The translations under genes were made by a program, and so were the position numbers. This document shows, piece by piece, positions 7,615 to 17,790 of a stretch of DNA of 64,000 nucleotides. The notes under the pieces are model-generated. The model made no database searches. It saw nothing but the letters and a program-made list of their open reading frames with translations, and was not told the DNA's origin. Within the stretch, counting starts at the first letter, position 1. Each line of letters begins with the position of its first letter. The DNA comes from Rickettsia endosymbiont of Cardiosporidium cionae (GTDB lineage: Bacteria; Pseudomonadota; Alphaproteobacteria; Rickettsiales; Rickettsiaceae). The stretch spans positions 234,631 to 298,630 of the forward strand of contig NZ_JADAQY010000001.1 of the NCBI RefSeq assembly GCF_015476335.1, in the 5' to 3' direction.

Positions 7615-10296
7615 TTAATAGTTAATAATTTTGCCATGACAATGTTTGTATTTTTTATTAGATCCACAAGGGCAAGGGCTATTTCTAGAAATTTTTTTCT
7701 TTACTAAAGGTGAGAGCTGACCTTTAGCAGATAAATCATCCTTATTATCAATATTTCTGTGCATAGTAATATTTGACAAATTATCATTCTTAAATTCACT
7801 AATATTATTTGCTAAATACTCGATATCAATATTCAGATAACATAACCTACTGACAAGTAACTGATACAAATTAGTCAACATGATTTCAAATAATTTAAAA
7901 GCTTCTTTCTTATATTCATATAAAGGATCTTGCTGAGCGTAAGATCTCAAATATATACCCTGCCTTAAGTGATCTAAACTACTAAGATGTTCTTTCCACA
8001 CTTGATCTAAAGTACTAATAACAAGATACCTACAAGCTTTTGAAAATAATTCTATACCATATTTTTTTTGCTTAGCAACATAGATATTTGTAATGCTATG
8101 GTTCAAGATATCAATTATCTCTGTAGGTTCGCTATATTTTTCCTTTAAATCTTCAACAGAAATTTTTATTGAAAATAAGTTATATAGTATTTTCGATAAT
8201 TCTTCTAGATTCCATTCTTCTTGATGGCTATTTTTAGGAATATACTGAAAAACGATAGCTGGTAACGCCTGAGAAATCATGTTATTCACTAGTATTGTAA
8301 TATCTTCATTTTCTATAGCGTCATTTCTTTGATTATAAAATATCTTACGTTGCTCATTCATTACATCGTCAAATTTCAATAAGGATTTTCTCATTTCATA
8401 ATGATTTGCCTCCACTTTTTTCTGAGCTTTTTCAAGGGAACTACTAATCATAGGGTGATATATTGCTTCTCCATCTTTTAACCCTATTTTTCTTAAAATA
8501 TTTGAAATACGCTCTGAAGCAAAAATTCTAACTAAATCATCCTCTAAAGAAAGGAAAAATTTGCTCATACCAGGGTCACCCTGGCGGCCAGATCTACCCC
8601 TTAATTGATTATCGATTCTACGACTTTCATGCCTTTCTGTACCTATTACGTAAAGCCCTCCTAAATCTATTACCATCTTTTTTTCTTGCGAAACCTGGGT
8701 ACAGATATCTTCCTTTTTTTGTATAGTAATATCTTTTTTACTACTACGAGCTAGTGAATTAATAATCATCTCTTCATTACCTCCTAGCATTATATCAGTC
8801 CCCCTTCCTGCCATATTAGTGGCTATAGTTACGGATTTATAACGACCTGCTTGAGCAATAATATGTGCTTCTTGCTCATGGTTTTTAGCATTCAGCACAT
8901 TATGTTTTATAGCATTTTTATACAATATTTCTGAAATAGTCTCTGACTGTTCTATATTTACAGTACCAATTAAAACTGGTTGTCCTTTAGCATGCAATTC
9001 TTGTACTAGCTTTAGTATTGCTGCATATTTTTCCTTTTTAGAACCATATATTTCGTCATCAAGATCCTTTCTTTTGCTTTTATTATGGGTAGGAACAGAT
9101 ATCACGTCTAAATTATATATATCTTTAAACTCTGCTGCTTCTGTCATTGCTGTCCCAGTCATGCCTGATAATTTATCATACATACGAAAATAATTTTGAA
9201 AAGTGATTGAAGCAAGCGTCTGACTTTCTTCTTGTATAGGAACCTTTTCTTTAATTTCTATAGCTTGGTGTAGCCCTTCTGAATATCTACGACCTTCCAA
9301 TGCTCTACCTGTAAATTCATCAATTATCATAATTTTAGAATCTTTAACAAGGTAATCTACATCTTTAGTCAATATAAAATGCGCCTTCAAGGATTGGGTA
9401 ATGTAATGCACCAAATATAAATTTTCTAAATCATATAAAGAATGACCAGCTGTAGTAATAATTTTAGCAGTTTTTAACATATTTTCTACTCTATTAATGC
9501 CAGATTCTGTAAGATTAATAGATTTAACTTTTTCGTCTTTTTCAAAATCTTTATCACTAAGAGAATTGACTACAGCATCTATTTTGCTATAAAGATCTAA
9601 TTTATCATTTATTGAACCAGATATAATAAGAGGAGTCCTAGATTCATCAATTAATATGGAATCTATTTCATCAATAATTGCATAATTTAAATTGCTTTGT
9701 ACTCTGCAATCAGATGAAAATTGCATATTATCGCGCAAATAATCAAATCCTAATTCATTATTAGTAGCATATAATATATCGCATTTATAAGCTTTTTGCC
9801 GCTCTACATTATTTGTTTCAGATGTAATACACCCAACAGTTAAACCCAAAAACTGGAAAATCTGTCCCATCCATAAAGAATCTCTCCTAGCAAGATAATC
9901 ATTAACTGTCACTATATGTACAGAATTACCTAAAACTGCATTTAGATAAGCAGATAATGTTGCTACTAAAGTTTTACCTTCTCCTGTTTGCATCTCAGCT
10001 ATTGTACCTTTGTGCAAAATTATACCACCTACTAACTGTACGTCAAAATGTCTCTGACCAATAACCCTTTTAGCAGCTTCCCTTACTAAGGCAAAAGCTT
10101 CATGTAATAAAGCATCTGTACATGACTTACTGTTCATTAGTTTATCTTTTAACATACGCGTTATATTAGAAAATTCGTAATCTTGAAGGTCTAACATTCT
10201 GCACTCTAAAGAATTAATATGATCTACATGAGTACGAAGCTTATTAACTAACCTATCATTTGAAGTACCAAAAATTTTCGACAATATCTTTCTCAC
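7615..10296 (-). CDS. secA: Preprotein translocase ATPase SecA
   Basis: 893 residues, full length. Seen: Walker A MQTGEGKT near residue 105, the DEAD-type [19 protein letters not shown] near 210, the helicase C-terminal signatures [15 protein letters not shown] and [10 protein letters not shown], and a zinc-binding tail [17 protein letters not shown] that contacts SecB and ribosomes. SecA drives unfolded preproteins through SecYEG, and in this window it would serve the parvulin, CpoB, BamD, LptE, TamA and the surface barrel. The start is GTG at 10296, giving [15 protein letters not shown], which aligns with normal SecA N-termini. It converges on the TRP gene with only 24 bases between the stops. 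Confidence 0.97.
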   Translation of the reverse strand: MRKILSKIFGTSNDRLVNKLRTHVDHINSLECRMLDLQDYEFSNITRMLKDKLMNSKSCTDALLHEAFALVREAAKRVIGQRHFDVQLVGGIILHKGTIAEMQTGEGKTLVATLSAYLNAVLGNSVHIVTVNDYLARRDSLWMGQIFQFLGLTVGCITSETNNVERQKAYKCDILYATNNELGFDYLRDNMQFSSDCRVQSNLNYAIIDEIDSILIDESRTPLIISGSINDKLDLYSKIDAVVNSLSDKDFEKDEKVKSINLTESGINRVENMLKTAKIITTAGHSLYDLENLYLVHYITQSLKAHFILTKDVDYLVKDSKIMIIDEFTGRALEGRRYSEGLHQAIEIKEKVPIQEESQTLASITFQNYFRMYDKLSGMTGTAMTEAAEFKDIYNLDVISVPTHNKSKRKDLDDEIYGSKKEKYAAILKLVQELHAKGQPVLIGTVNIEQSETISEILYKNAIKHNVLNAKNHEQEAHIIAQAGRYKSVTIATNMAGRGTDIMLGGNEEMIINSLARSSKKDITIQKKEDICTQVSQEKKMVIDLGGLYVIGTERHESRRIDNQLRGRSGRQGDPGMSKFFLSLEDDLVRIFASERISNILRKIGLKDGEAIYHPMISSSLEKAQKKVEANHYEMRKSLLKFDDVMNEQRKIFYNQRNDAIENEDITILVNNMISQALPAIVFQYIPKNSHQEEWNLEELSKILYNLFSIKISVEDLKEKYSEPTEIIDILNHSITNIYVAKQKKYGIELFSKACRYLVISTLDQVWKEHLSSLDHLRQGIYLRSYAQQDPLYEYKKEAFKLFEIMLTNLYQLLVSRLCYLNIDIEYLANNISEFKNDNLSNITMHRNIDNKDDLSAKGQLSPLVKKKISRNSPCPCGSNKKYKHCHGKIINY

Positions 10297-10558
10297 AGTA
10301 TAACCACAATTAATCTGTAAATAGGAATAAACTATATAAATATTTTACATAATTAATGCTTGTAATATAACAAAGTAAATCTTAACAAACAATAACCATA
10401 TTAGCAAATTACATTCCCCATATAAAGTAGAATATAATAACCGTCATAAATTATTGAAGTTGACTTTAATATGAATTCAAGATACAAATGTGGGTGGCGT
10501 GTTCATTAAGGATCACTAAAATATTTCTTAGATTTTGAGATACTTGGTATAGAATAAT

Positions 10559-11443
10559 ATGAAAACTAAAATTAAAAATATAAAGAATACATCAATAATA
10601 GTCTTGATTTTTGCATGTATTGCATTATGTATCATAGCAAATTTTAACTTCACGTTTGCTGCAAAACCTGAAACAATAGCTACTTATAACTGTAAAGATG
10701 GCAAAACTGTTAATATCACTTTAGAAGATTTATTAGAAGGAGCATCACGTGATGAATATAAAAAATATGAAAAAGAATGGAATGCAGAAAACAACAAAAG
10801 TAAACAAAATCTGATCTTAAATTTGGTTGTATACCGTAAGTTACAGTCCGAAATACAAAAATCTAACCTAGAAAAGTCAGATGAGTTTAAAAAAATCCTA
10901 GATCAAGCAAAAAAAAGTATATTATTAGAAATATTCATAAAAAAAACTGTGGAAAATTTAGTTACTAATGAAATGATAGAAACAACATACCAAGATGTTG
11001 TAAAATCTCTCAGAGAAAATAGAAGTACAGAGGTGAATCTCAGACAAATATTGGTGGATACTGAAGCACAAGCTAAAGAAGTAGTAAATAAATTAAAAAA
11101 AGGGGCTAATTTTATAGAATTAAGCAAAAAATATAATTCTAAAAAAAATCAAGCTGAAAATGTTAACAATATAATTGAAACTGGTTATATGCAAAAAGGT
11201 CAGTTTATAAGCAACGAATATGAAAAGATAGCATTTATACTGAAAAAAAATGAATTTTCTAACCCTATAAAAACTGACTTAGGTTGGTATGTAATACAAA
11301 TGATAGACTCAAGGAGTGTAGCACTGCCTTCAGAAGAACAATTAAGAGAATATGCAAAAGATGCCACTAATAAAAAAGTTGCTGATAATTATATCAAAAC
11401 CATAACTCTAGAAGAAGAGTCAAAAATAGTTTTTAAGTTCTAG
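10559..11443 (+). CDS. Parvulin-type peptidyl-prolyl isomerase (PpiC/SurA-like)
   Basis: 294 residues. A basic N-terminus and one hydrophobic segment (about residues 12-33, ending near TFAAKP) act as signal peptide or membrane anchor, so the protein is periplasmic. A helical region precedes the PpiC domain at about residues 155-252, recognised by VNLRQILVDTEAQAKEVV, a FIELSKKYNS segment, GYMQKGQF and TDLGWYVIQMIDSR. Family knowledge: such proteins isomerise prolyl bonds or chaperone outer membrane proteins on the way to BamA. It stands alone between divergent secA and the symporter. Whether it is a SurA, PrsA or PpiD equivalent cannot be told from the sequence. Confidence 0.85.
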   Translation: MKTKIKNIKNTSIIVLIFACIALCIIANFNFTFAAKPETIATYNCKDGKTVNITLEDLLEGASRDEYKKYEKEWNAENNKSKQNLILNLVVYRKLQSEIQKSNLEKSDEFKKILDQAKKSILLEIFIKKTVENLVTNEMIETTYQDVVKSLRENRSTEVNLRQILVDTEAQAKEVVNKLKKGANFIELSKKYNSKKNQAENVNNIIETGYMQKGQFISNEYEKIAFILKKNEFSNPIKTDLGWYVIQMIDSRSVALPSEEQLREYAKDATNKKVADNYIKTITLEEESKIVFKF

Positions 11444-11639
11444 CAGTGATTATTGGATTATTAAAATAAATTGACAATCTTATAGATTACTATTAGTTAG
11501 TATATATTAAAATATAAAACTATAGTCTATCTTCTTGCATAAGCTTAGTTTCTACCATAATTTTGAAAATTAATATAGAAATTGATGCGTCCTAGTATGA
11601 TTTCTTTTATAACTAAGTAACAAATTTAGCATGTAAATT

Positions 11640-12851
11640 ATGAGATTATGGCAAAAAGTTATTATAGGATTGGTTCTCGGTATATTATCTGGTATATATT
11701 ATCCACAATACTCAAAATTGCTAGAACCACTCGGAGTCATGTTTCTAAACCTGATTAAAATGACTATACTACCATTAATATTTTTCACTATTATTTCTGG
11801 TATAACAAGCGTTAGTGATCCTAGGTCTCTTGGAAGAGTAGGCGCAAAATCAATATTTGCATATTTTAGTACTACCTTTTTTGCAGTAATATTTGGATTA
11901 TGTGTAGCAATAATATTAAAACCAGGTAAAGGGTTAGATCTAGGCATTGAATTCTTAAACTATACTCCAAATATGACTAGCCATTTCGATTTAGTATATT
12001 TTATAGTCAACATAATACCTAATAATATTGTAAATTCTTTTACAAATAACAACATATTACAAGTAGTGTTTTTTGCGATTTTTACGGGTATTACTATAAA
12101 TAAAATGCAGTCAAAAAATGCCGCAATAAAAAATTCTGTTGCAGTGCTTTCTAAATTATTCATAAAAATGATATCTCAGATAATTTTATTGTCACCCTAT
12201 GGATCATTTGTTTTAACTGCATGTGTCATTGCAAACCAAGGAACAAGTATAATTTTTTGTTTATCTAAGCTGATAATAGCTATTGTTATAGCTATGATAT
12301 TACAGTATATAATATTTGGCATACTTATAGTATTATTTGCGCGTATTTCACCAATACCTTTTTACAAAAAAAGTATAGATTATCAGTTAATAGCATTTTC
12401 TACTGGTAGCAGTAAAGCAAGTTTAGCAACTACTATGGATGTATGTATTAATAAACTTGGTATTTCTAATTCTAGTACTTCTTTTATCTTACCTCTTGGT
12501 GCATCTATGAACATGGACGGCATGGCCATAAATTTAGGATTAACTACTATATTTTTTGCTCAAACATTAGGCATAACACTCTCTTATAACGATTATATCA
12601 TTATAATAATGATGGCAACACTAGGATCCATAGGGGGGGCAGGTATCCCGGGGGCTTCTTTAATAATGTTACCTATGGTACTATCATCAGTTAATATTAA
12701 TATAGATAGCATAGCACTAATAGCAGGTATAGATAGGATTCTTGATTTATTAAGAACCGTTATTAATATAACAGGAGATGCAACTATTACTTTGATAATA
12801 GACAAAACTGAAGGCACTTTAGATGAAAAAACATATTATAATAATTTGTAA
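11640..12851 (+). CDS. Dicarboxylate/amino acid:cation symporter (DAACS, GltP-like)
   Basis: 403 residues with about eight membrane segments plus two re-entrant hairpins. Seen: a serine-rich first hairpin (FSTGSSKASLATT), the cation-site signature MNMDGMAI in TM7, the second hairpin GGAGIPGASLIML, and TM8 with DRILDLLRTVINITGD. In TM8 the Asp, Arg and Asn that bind aspartate/glutamate in GltPh (D394, R397, N401) are all present, so an acidic amino acid or C4-dicarboxylate substrate is likely. It would feed the NAD-glutamate dehydrogenase encoded at 31847. Monocistronic; ATG start. Confidence 0.9.
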   Translation: MRLWQKVIIGLVLGILSGIYYPQYSKLLEPLGVMFLNLIKMTILPLIFFTIISGITSVSDPRSLGRVGAKSIFAYFSTTFFAVIFGLCVAIILKPGKGLDLGIEFLNYTPNMTSHFDLVYFIVNIIPNNIVNSFTNNNILQVVFFAIFTGITINKMQSKNAAIKNSVAVLSKLFIKMISQIILLSPYGSFVLTACVIANQGTSIIFCLSKLIIAIVIAMILQYIIFGILIVLFARISPIPFYKKSIDYQLIAFSTGSSKASLATTMDVCINKLGISNSSTSFILPLGASMNMDGMAINLGLTTIFFAQTLGITLSYNDYIIIIMMATLGSIGGAGIPGASLIMLPMVLSSVNINIDSIALIAGIDRILDLLRTVINITGDATITLIIDKTEGTLDEKTYYNNL

Positions 12852-12942
12852 ATGTTTAATATAGAGATAAAATACTGTTTTGTGTTATAATGTATAGTTG
12901 TATATATTCTGGATGGTTCTGCATATAAAAATAGAAGCCTAT

Positions 12943-13377
12943 ATGTTTAAAAATATAGTTGTACCAATTGATTTGCTGGATAATTGTTCTCGTAGTCAGT
13001 CTGTAATGTCTTCTGCATTGAAAATGGTAAGTGATTTTCACTCTAAAATACACATTATAAATGTTATACCGAATTTTGGAATTCAGATGTTAGAAGATTA
13101 TTTACCAAGAAATTGGATAAGAGAACAAAAAAATGTTTCACTAAAAAAATTAAAAAATATTGTAAATAATTCTATATATGATAACAGTGTAGAAGTAGAA
13201 TATTATGTATCTAGAGGAGTAATTTATGATGAAGTGATAAGATACTCTGAACAAGTAAATGCTGATTTAATAATGGTTTTAGCAATACGACCACAACTAG
13301 GTAATTACATGCTAGGATCAAATGCTTCAAAAATAGTAAGACACTCATCCATATCTGTTTTAGTGATCAGAGAATAA
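12943..13377 (+). CDS. Universal stress protein (UspA family)
   Basis: 144 residues from the ATG at 12943. An in-frame TTG at 12898 would add 15 residues of poor quality, whereas MFKNIVVPIDL is the normal family start. The single Usp domain shows the first strand IVVPIDL, ADLIMVLAIR in the middle, and a nucleotide-loop region LGNYMLGSNASKIVRHSSIS before the last strand VLVIRE. The loop approximates the ATP-binding G-x2-G-x9-G-S/T pattern but lacks the final Gly, so ATP binding is uncertain. Family knowledge: cytoplasmic stress-response proteins of diverse role. Confidence 0.85.
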   Translation: MFKNIVVPIDLLDNCSRSQSVMSSALKMVSDFHSKIHIINVIPNFGIQMLEDYLPRNWIREQKNVSLKKLKNIVNNSIYDNSVEVEYYVSRGVIYDEVIRYSEQVNADLIMVLAIRPQLGNYMLGSNASKIVRHSSISVLVIRE

Positions 13378-13527
13378 ATATCAGGGTTTTACTACTAATT
13401 CATTAAACTCACTGAGTGTAGAGATGTTGAAAAGACTGACTTTTGACTTTACTGTGGTGTGGTGATCACACTTTAAGATATACCAAGTTAAAACACCTAT
13501 TACTACATTAATATTCAGTAACAGCAC

Positions 13528-14802
13528 TCAGCTCGTAGTAAGCTTATAACTCTTAATTCTATCTTCAATTTCACTTCTAAAATGTCTAATTAACCCCTGG
13601 ATAGGCCAGGCTGCCGCATCTCCTAAAGCGCATATACTATTACCACCTGCCACTTGATATGTAATTTCTAATAATTGATCAATCTCTCTAATTTCTGCAT
13701 TACCCTTAATAAATCTATTCATTATTCTCCACATCCACCCTGTTCCTTCTCTACAAGGAGTACATTGTCCACAAGACTCATGCATATAAAATTTACTAAT
13801 CCTTGCAATGGCATATATAATATCAGTAGATTGATTCATAACTATTACTCCACCTGTACCAAGTGCTGAGCCTACAGAATGTAACGAATCAAAATCCATA
13901 CTTAAGTCACCGCACATATCTTTTGGTATCAATGGTACAGATGACCCTCCTGGAATTATTGCTTTAAGATTTTCCCACCCTCCTAAAACACCTCCAGCAT
14001 ATTTTTCTATCAATTGCTTAAGAGAAATTCCTAACTCTTCTTCAACATTGCAAGGATTATTAACATGACCAGAAATAGAAAACAACTTTGTACCTGTACT
14101 GTTAGGTTTTCCTAAAGATCTAAACCAACTTGATCCTTTCCTTAATATTGTAGGTACTAGAGCTATTGATTCTACATTATTGATAGTAGTAGGACAATCA
14201 TAAAGCCCTTTAGATGCTGGGAAAGGAGGCTTTAGCCTAGGGTGTCCTCTTTTTCCTTCGAGGCTTTCAAGCAAAGCTGTTTCTTCTCCACACACATAAG
14301 CCCCAGCTCCACGATGCAAATAAACATCAAGATTATAACCAGAATTACAAGAATTCTTACCTATTAATCCTAAATTATAAGCTTCATCTAACGCATTTTG
14401 CAATATAAATGACTCTCTAAAGAATTCCCCTCTTAAATATATATAACAAACATGGGCGCCTATAGCAACTGAAGCAAGCAAGCAACCCTCAATTAATTTA
14501 TGAGGTTCATACCGTATTAAATCCCTATCTTTACATGTACCAGGCTCTGATTCATCTGCATTCACTACTAAATAAGAAGGTTTGTCACTATCTTTAGGCA
14601 TAAAAGACCACTTAAGACCTGTATAAAAACCTGCTCCACCTCTACCTCTTAATCCTGAATTTTTAATTTCATTTACTATCCAATCCCTACCTTTAAGTAT
14701 CAAAGATCTAGTACTTGACCAATCAGCTCTTTTCATAGAGCTACTGACATCTATATTATATTCGTTATATAAATTATGAAATACTTTATTTGCATACAAC
14801 AT
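13528..14802 (-). CDS. nuoF: NADH-quinone oxidoreductase subunit F
   Basis: 424 residues, full length. Seen: the FMN/NADH-binding glycine-rich segments [20 protein letters not shown] (about 50-70) and [20 protein letters not shown] (about 165-185), and the N3 cluster motif [20 protein letters not shown] near 345-365 with a later Cys ([12 protein letters not shown]). NuoF oxidises NADH and passes electrons via FMN to the first iron-sulphur cluster of complex I. There is no nuoE or nuoG beside it, unlike most operons, in keeping with the dispersed nuo genes here. ATG start. Confidence 0.97.
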   Translation of the reverse strand: MLYANKVFHNLYNEYNIDVSSSMKRADWSSTRSLILKGRDWIVNEIKNSGLRGRGGAGFYTGLKWSFMPKDSDKPSYLVVNADESEPGTCKDRDLIRYEPHKLIEGCLLASVAIGAHVCYIYLRGEFFRESFILQNALDEAYNLGLIGKNSCNSGYNLDVYLHRGAGAYVCGEETALLESLEGKRGHPRLKPPFPASKGLYDCPTTINNVESIALVPTILRKGSSWFRSLGKPNSTGTKLFSISGHVNNPCNVEEELGISLKQLIEKYAGGVLGGWENLKAIIPGGSSVPLIPKDMCGDLSMDFDSLHSVGSALGTGGVIVMNQSTDIIYAIARISKFYMHESCGQCTPCREGTGWMWRIMNRFIKGNAEIREIDQLLEITYQVAGGNSICALGDAAAWPIQGLIRHFRSEIEDRIKSYKLTTS

Positions 14803-14907
14803 TGCTACCGAACGAAAGAAATATAAAAATACCTAAAATAGAAAATGCTATAATTCTACAATATATGCAAGAAGAACTACTAAAGCCCTAATAATCAAGC
14901 GTTGATA

Positions 14908-15165
14908 TTAACTTTGACCAATCTTAACCATCTTATGTTTGTCACGATTCCACGTATAATGAGTATTAACCACCTTGATCTCTGTGACAACAACATCCCC
15001 ACTTGGTAATTGTGCTACGTCAAATCCTCTTTGTAAAGAATCCAATATCAAAGAAGTAGAACGACATATATACCTAATATCAGAAAATATATCAACCTTA
15101 TCACTCTTTAGATCACTCTCAGAATCCACTATTTCACTAAAATCTTCTTTCTTTTCTATACTCAT
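14908..15165 (-). CDS. Conserved small protein, DUF2671-like
   Basis: 85 residues from the ATG at 15165; a TTG at 15192 would extend it by nine residues. The N-terminal third is acidic. The core, FSDIRYICRSTSLILDSLQ followed by GFDVAQLPSGDVVVTEIK, is what I recall of a Rickettsiales-restricted domain of unknown function (DUF2671); that name is from memory. It ends in a basic HKMVKIG tail. No membrane segment. Downstream of nuoF in the minus-strand order, it lies between ilvE and nuoF with another small gene. Confidence 0.68.
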   Translation of the reverse strand: MSIEKKEDFSEIVDSESDLKSDKVDIFSDIRYICRSTSLILDSLQRGFDVAQLPSGDVVVTEIKVVNTHYTWNRDKHKMVKIGQS

Positions 15166-15309
15166 CTTATAAAAAATTTCATATTCATACAATTAACTGA
15201 CACAAAGCATAGTAACACTACTAGATAAAATTATCAAGGAATATCAATTTGTTAGTATCTAACATTAATAAATTCAAAAATAAACAGCTATAATATAACT
15301 ACGAACATA

Positions 15310-15528
15310 TTATTTCCTTACTGCATTATTAACTACAATATTCCAAGTTAATAAATTGTTATGTTTATCTTTAACCAATTCACCAGAATCATAATATTCT
15401 GCAGCCAAACAAGACTTAAAATTATCAATAAACTTTACAGGCCTAACTTTTTGATTATTATAAAAATAATCTAATGACTGAGAACGACCTGAAGGATTAT
15501 TTTTAGAACCAATTTTAGCTTTACTCAT
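15310..15528 (-). CDS. Small conserved-looking protein of unknown function
   Basis: 72 residues, ATG start, not recognised. Basic and soluble, with NNPSGRSQSLDYFYNNQKV at the front and LAAEYYDSGELV in the middle. Tyr/Asn-rich aromatic spacing and lack of low complexity argue that it is a real gene. It lies between ilvE and the DUF2671-like gene on the same strand, about 70 bases after ilvE's start, so it could belong to a loose transcription unit. Confidence 0.55.
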   Translation of the reverse strand: MSKAKIGSKNNPSGRSQSLDYFYNNQKVRPVKFIDNFKSCLAAEYYDSGELVKDKHNNLLTWNIVVNNAVRK

Positions 15529-15599
15529 AATAAAAACGACAAAATAATTAATTAATAAAATACATTTAACAACAAAACTATATGCCCAACATAATATAA

Positions 15600-16478
15600 C
15601 TATTCTCTTACAATTTTTTTATATTCCGAGATAACAGAATCTGTAGTTATATTATTAGGAAATAATAATTTACCAACTTTACTCAAAGTATCAATACAAG
15701 CAACTGCTTTCACCTCTACCGAACTACCGGTAACAAAACAAGTATCATAATCTACCAGCTGATCTAATGTAAGATCTAATTCACGAACAACAAAACCTAA
15801 TTTTTTAGCTATTTTAATTATCACCTGTCTAGTAATGCCATTTAAACAGTTACGAACGGTAGGTGTAACTATTTCATTAGATTTAGCAAAAAAAACATTA
15901 CTAACGCTGCACTCTGCAACATAATTGTTCAGATCTAAAAATAAACAATCATCATATCCATTAGAGAGCGCCAACTCCTGTTCAGGCACAGACATAATAT
16001 AGCCTGCAGAAGTCTTACTTTGTATTGGTATAGAATCACAATGGATTTTCTTCCATTTTGAAACACAAAGCTTCATAGGTGTAGGAGAAGTTATAGAATC
16101 CTCATTAGAAAATCGTAATGCCAATATTGCTACATCTGCAACTGTATTTTGTACTTTATCACTAATCCTTAAAGAAGAAGTGCTACGCCAAACTATAGGC
16201 CTAACATAAGCATTATACAAATTATTCTTAATTATTAACTCTTCACTAGCATTAATAATTTCATCTACACTATACTTAATTTTTAAATTTATAGATAAAG
16301 CTGATCTTAATAATCTTTCTGAATGTTCCCTAAGCTTGAATATTTTACCATTATACGCCCTTTCTCCTTCAAACACAGAACCGGTATAATGAAAACTATG
16401 TGTTAATAAAGAAATATTACATTCTGAACTAAGAACAAACCGTCCATTTAGCCAAATAAATTGAGCTAAGTTATCCAT
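15600..16478 (-). CDS. ilvE: Branched-chain amino acid aminotransferase-like (class IV)
   Basis: 292 residues, typical of fold-type IV PLP aminotransferases. Seen: the start FIWLNGRFV, the SVFEGERAYNG motif, the PLP-lysine region SKTSAGYIMSVPEQELAL, then GYDDCLFLDLNNYVAECSVSN before FF, and the TGSSVEVKAV region that binds the PLP phosphate. It transfers amino groups between Val/Leu/Ile and 2-oxoglutarate. In an intracellular parasite without a full pathway it probably works in degradation or balance of host amino acids. A D-amino acid transaminase is the main alternative; the EGERAY motif favours IlvE. Confidence 0.85.
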   Translation of the reverse strand: MDNLAQFIWLNGRFVLSSECNISLLTHSFHYTGSVFEGERAYNGKIFKLREHSERLLRSALSINLKIKYSVDEIINASEELIIKNNLYNAYVRPIVWRSTSSLRISDKVQNTVADVAILALRFSNEDSITSPTPMKLCVSKWKKIHCDSIPIQSKTSAGYIMSVPEQELALSNGYDDCLFLDLNNYVAECSVSNVFFAKSNEIVTPTVRNCLNGITRQVIIKIAKKLGFVVRELDLTLDQLVDYDTCFVTGSSVEVKAVACIDTLSKVGKLLFPNNITTDSVISEYKKIVRE

Positions 16479-16573
16479 TTCACAATACTAGCATTAATTA
16501 ATTCAAACAACTGGGCTGATTATAATCAATTCTTGTATCATTAGCAAGAATTCTTACCAATGATTCTAAAAAA

Positions 16574-17749
16574 TTAATGAAATAAATTATAGAATTCCAA
16601 GATAATCATTAATAAAAAAAATGTAGTAAAAAATTTCAATATATTTCTACTATTACAATATTTCATATTAGAAAATAATTTATTTTTATGATGACCATAA
16701 TAAAATAATATCACAGGCAATATACCATTTAAAATAATTTCACCAAAACCTCCAGCAATGCCAAGTATAGTATAGAAAATATCAGGATTAAACATAGCCA
16801 AAACGCAAGGTGGTATAAGTACTATTAATGTTAAAATTAAATGTTTTTTAATATATCGACTATTAAAATAATTCAAGAAAATACTATCATTTAAGAAATC
16901 TAAAACAGAAAATGCAACACCTAACATTGAAGTACTAATAGCAAAAATGGCAAAATATTTCAATAATAACGCTACAATAGTATCAGTTTTAAATACCAAC
17001 GCTATACTTGAACCGGTAAAAAAATATTGTTCTATTAATGATTTATCAATAGAGCCTATTATCACCCATTCCCATGCTATATAAATCAATAACACCAACA
17101 TAGTCCCGGAAAATATCGATATCCTAATATAACGTGTATTATAGTCTAATAATCTACAAATATAAGGGATAATATTATGATATCCAAAAGCCCCAAATAA
17201 TATAGGAACTCCAACAAAAATATTAGCAAAATCTAAATTGATTAAATTACCGTGTATTACATCACGAGATTGTATTGTGATTAATATTATCAATATCAAA
17301 CATAAAAATAATGACATTAAAATATTTGATTTACCTATTAATTTTTCACCTAAATATATCAAAACAATAAAAAAACATAAAAAAATAATATAACTCAAGA
17401 AAATATTTGGTATTGATAAAAGCTCTCCTAATATTGGTACTCCAGCTGCAAAATAGGCTATCATCAAACAATAATAAAGAAACAAAAATATAAAACTGAC
17501 TAGAACGCTATATTTCTTACCTAAAAATCTATAAACTATAGAAGGCAATTTTTGATCTTGATGTTTATTCCATACCACCACCTCAGATAAAATGATACCT
17601 GTACAAAACATAATATACCACACTGCTACAGTGGTGATTGCAGATATAATAAAGCCAGATCTACCAATAGATAGTGGTAACCCCAACATACCAGCGCCCA
17701 CTGCTGTACCTAAAATCATTAATACAGCATTAACAATCTGAAAATACAT
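16574..17749 (-). CDS. Aromatic/hydroxy amino acid permease (HAAAP family, TyrP-like)
   Basis: 391 residues, about eleven hydrophobic segments. The first carries the family signature LGTAVGAGMLGLPLSIGRSG, as in TyrP/Mtr/TnaB; a later FGAFGYHNIIPYI matches the conserved helix 5 region, and FGEIILNGILP the C-terminal part. Family knowledge: proton-coupled uptake of tyrosine, tryptophan or hydroxy amino acids. It fits a host-dependent organism that imports its aromatic amino acids. The gene follows gyrA on the minus strand with about 40 bases between, so read-through is possible. The exact substrate is not visible. Confidence 0.85.
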   Translation of the reverse strand: MYFQIVNAVLMILGTAVGAGMLGLPLSIGRSGFIISAITTVAVWYIMFCTGIILSEVVVWNKHQDQKLPSIVYRFLGKKYSVLVSFIFLFLYYCLMIAYFAAGVPILGELLSIPNIFLSYIIFLCFFIVLIYLGEKLIGKSNILMSLFLCLILIILITIQSRDVIHGNLINLDFANIFVGVPILFGAFGYHNIIPYICRLLDYNTRYIRISIFSGTMLVLLIYIAWEWVIIGSIDKSLIEQYFFTGSSIALVFKTDTIVALLLKYFAIFAISTSMLGVAFSVLDFLNDSIFLNYFNSRYIKKHLILTLIVLIPPCVLAMFNPDIFYTILGIAGGFGEIILNGILPVILFYYGHHKNKLFSNMKYCNSRNILKFFTTFFLLMIILEFYNLFH

Positions 17750-17790
17750 GAAAACTAAAAATGCTTATATAGATAAGATATGAATTACAG

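Noticed and set aside
10470..10508. Twelve-codon frame starting at 10470, possible leader peptide
   Set aside because: No run of a regulatory amino acid and no attenuator-like hairpins before the parvulin gene.
12856..13053. 65-codon minus-strand frame
   Set aside because: It overlaps the start of the universal stress protein gene, which has clear family motifs.
13457..13471. Hairpin GTGTG-GTGAT-CACAC between usp and nuoF
   Set aside because: Only five base pairs and no T-run on either side; too weak to call a terminator.
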